A stretch of DNA of 64,000 bases from Lysobacter sp. (lineage in GTDB: Bacteria; Pseudomonadota; Gammaproteobacteria; Xanthomonadales; Xanthomonadaceae): contig DAHUXS010000012.1 in NCBI GenBank assembly GCA_027306995.1, positions 62,001 to 126,000 on the forward strand. The letters run 5' to 3'. The position numbers and the translations under genes are program-made. The stretch's first letter is position 1, and every line of letters starts with the position of its first letter. This document shows positions 62,805-64,000 of this stretch, piece after piece. The notes below the pieces were generated by a model that was given only the letters and a program-made list of their open reading frames with translations, was not told the DNA's origin and did not search any database.

Positions 62805-63535
62805 TTCCATTCCCCTTGCGCACGATAGCCGGCATGCAGCGCGCCGATCACGCGTTGCTGGTATTGCGGTGATTGCCCTGCACCGACCTTGCGGATCGAA
62901 CGCTCCAGCCGCAACAGATTGGCCTGCGCGCGCCGACGATCCAGCCTCGCATGCAAGTGGCTCTTGTCGAAATCGATCAGCCACGATTTCCCGGCCGCAT
63001 CGAACAGGATGTTGTGGGCGTTGAGGTCACCGTGCTCGAGGCCTGCGTCGTGGAAGCGCGCGATCATCGCGCCGGCATCGTGCCAGCCGCTTTCGTTGTC
63101 CGCTCCGGAAGAAAGTTCCGACGCCATGGTGTGCGCCTCGGGGATCTTCGCGATGATGATCGCCGCGCGATAGGTCGCGCCATCGCGCCACCATGCCGCC
63201 GCGATCGGTGCCGGCACCGGCAATCCACGCACCTGCAATGCTTCCAGCAGATGCAACTCAGCGATGCTGCGCACGCGATCTTCGCCGCCCCACAGGTAAC
63301 GATCCTGGCTCAATCTCGCCATCGCGCCGCCGCGACGGTAATGGCGCAGCACGCCGTCGCCGAATGGACCATGGACGAACCACGCGCTGCCGCGACCGCC
63401 GGATTGCACCGGCTGCGCTGCTAATTCGACCGATGCAGGATCGAACCACCATGCCTGCGGCGCGGACATGCCGACCGTGCCCAGCATCGCCGGGGTGTTG
63501 CCTGCAGCCATGGTAGTTTGATGCGCCATCGTCAT
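62801..63535 (-). CDS. kdkA: 3-deoxy-D-manno-octulosonic acid (KDO) kinase
   Basis: A 244-residue KdkA of the protein-kinase-like fold. It has GGRGSAWFVHGPFGDGVLRHYRRGG, the catalytic HGDLNAHNILFDAAGKSWLIDFDKS and LDRRRAQANLLRLERSIRKV. It phosphorylates KDO in the lipid A-core region, as in Haemophilus and Xanthomonas. Several in-frame ATGs near 63535 make the exact start uncertain. It is divergent from a heptosyltransferase gene (20-bp gap). Confidence 0.93.
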   Translation of the reverse strand: MTMAHQTTMAAGNTPAMLGTVGMSAPQAWWFDPASVELAAQPVQSGGRGSAWFVHGPFGDGVLRHYRRGGAMARLSQDRYLWGGEDRVRSIAELHLLEALQVRGLPVPAPIAAAWWRDGATYRAAIIIAKIPEAHTMASELSSGADNESGWHDAGAMIARFHDAGLEHGDLNAHNILFDAAGKSWLIDFDKSHLHARLDRRRAQANLLRLERSIRKVGAGQSPQYQQRVIGALHAGYRAQGEWK

Positions 63536-63555
63536 GCCGCGAGTCTAGCAACGTC

Positions 63556-64000
63556 GTGCGTCCCTCATCGCCGCCCCGCCACATCTGCCTGCTGCGCCTG
63601 TCCGCGCTCGGCGACGTCACCCATGTCGTGCCGCTGGTACGCAGCTTGCGCAAGGCGTGGCCGGAAGTCGCGTTGACCTGGATCATCGGCAAGGGCGAAC
63701 ACAGATTGCTCGCCGGGCTGGAAGGCGTCGATTTCGTCGAATACGACAAGTCCAGCGGCTTCAAGGGCATGCGCACACTCGGACGTTCGCTGCGCGCAGC
63801 ACATCCGCAACGTTTCGACGCACTCCTGCAGATGCAGGTCGCCGCGCGGGCCAACCTGCTTTCGGCCTTCGTTCCGGCACGGCTGCGCGTCGGTTACGAC
63901 CGCTCGCGTTCCAAAGACTTGCACGGACTCTTCATCAACGCACGCATCGAAGACCGGCCCGGCATCCATGTGCTCGACGCGATCGGCAGTTTCTGCGAAC
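63556..64000 (+). CDS. Glycosyltransferase family 9 (heptosyltransferase-like), N-terminal part
   Basis: The gene starts at GTG 63556 and runs off the right edge after about 148 codons. It begins HICLLRLSALGDVTHVVPLVRSLRKAWPE, the phosphate-loop N-terminus of GT9 heptosyltransferases. LTWIIGKGEHRLLAGLEGVDFVEYD, FDALLQMQVAARANLLSAFVPARLRVGYDRSRSKDLHGLF follow. It should add heptose or a related sugar to the LPS inner core, fitting the divergent KDO kinase. The acceptor step (WaaC- or WaaF-like) cannot be told from this part. Confidence 0.9.
   Translation, partial: MRPSSPPRHICLLRLSALGDVTHVVPLVRSLRKAWPEVALTWIIGKGEHRLLAGLEGVDFVEYDKSSGFKGMRTLGRSLRAAHPQRFDALLQMQVAARANLLSAFVPARLRVGYDRSRSKDLHGLFINARIEDRPGIHVLDAIGSFCE

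Overview
The window reads as a high-G+C gammaproteobacterial chromosome, most likely from the Lysobacteraceae/Xanthomonadaceae. The basis is gene content and order: rpoE-rseA-mucD followed by lepA-lepB-DUF4845-rnc-era-recO; a fab cluster running from yceD-rpmF-fabH to tmk-holB-pilZ; a LacI/TonB-receptor/GH3 sugar locus; a complete ccmA-I set; and a KDO kinase. The genus cannot be fixed from the sequence. No insertion sequence, prophage, CRISPR array or broken gene was seen. Coding density is very high and no gene-free stretch exceeds about 200 bases.

Layout. 1-3.9 kb: TonB-dependent receptor (partial), LacI regulator and GH3 glycosidase, with two LacI-type operators. 3.9-5.1 kb: bolA-yciI, divergent from an unrecognised membrane protein, with a consensus CRP/Clp-type palindrome between them. 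5.3-8.6 kb: scpA-scpB-rluB. 8.7-12.9 kb (minus strand): methionine transaminase, a membrane-anchored MsrA-thioredoxin-MsrB fusion, omega-amidase and a TIGR04325 methyltransferase. 13-20.8 kb: DUF3293 gene, then ccmABCDEFGHI with an azurin-like lipoprotein gene between ccmB and ccmC. 20.8-22.2 kb: cysteine dioxygenase, a small secreted protein and a 59-residue ORF. 22.3-24.6 kb: ECF42-type sigma factor operon with a matching promoter. 24.7-27.7 kb: tRNA-Leu and a recycling operon (CYTH, nagZ, hpt, methylthioinosine phosphorylase). 27.8-30.6 kb: rlmD, a REC-Hpt phosphorelay protein and recO. 30.6-38.4 kb: era, rnc, DUF4845, lepB, lepA, mucD, rseA and rpoE, with a sigma-E-type promoter before rpoE. 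38.5-40.6 kb: FadJ/FadB-type beta-oxidation enzyme. 40.6-52.4 kb: pilZ to yceD, containing the fab genes. 52.5-56.8 kb: MoxR-DUF58-transglutaminase operon. 56.8-59.8 kb: HIT protein, recR, ybaB, dnaX. 59.9-62.0 kb: tRNA-Ser, DUF47-Pit phosphate transport pair and SRP RNA. 62.0-64 kb: MBL-fold hydrolase, KDO kinase and a heptosyltransferase that runs off the end.

How the genes fit together. Two loci bear on methionine recycling. The transaminase plus omega-amidase pair can regenerate methionine from its keto acid using glutamine. The methylthioinosine phosphorylase-hpt pair splits methylthioinosine and recovers hypoxanthine. The envelope is served by sigma-E/MucD, signal peptidase, MltG, NagZ, the ccm system and the LPS-core enzymes. 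Most start codons inside operons overlap the preceding stop (ATGA, GTGA or TGATG), indicating tight translational coupling.

No single, clearly new multi-gene system stands out. The best leads are the MsrA-thioredoxin-MsrB fusion in its methionine cluster, azurin inside the ccm operon, the REC-Hpt protein in a barA-like position, the ECF42 operon with its promoter, and the DUF535 gene inside the fab cluster.
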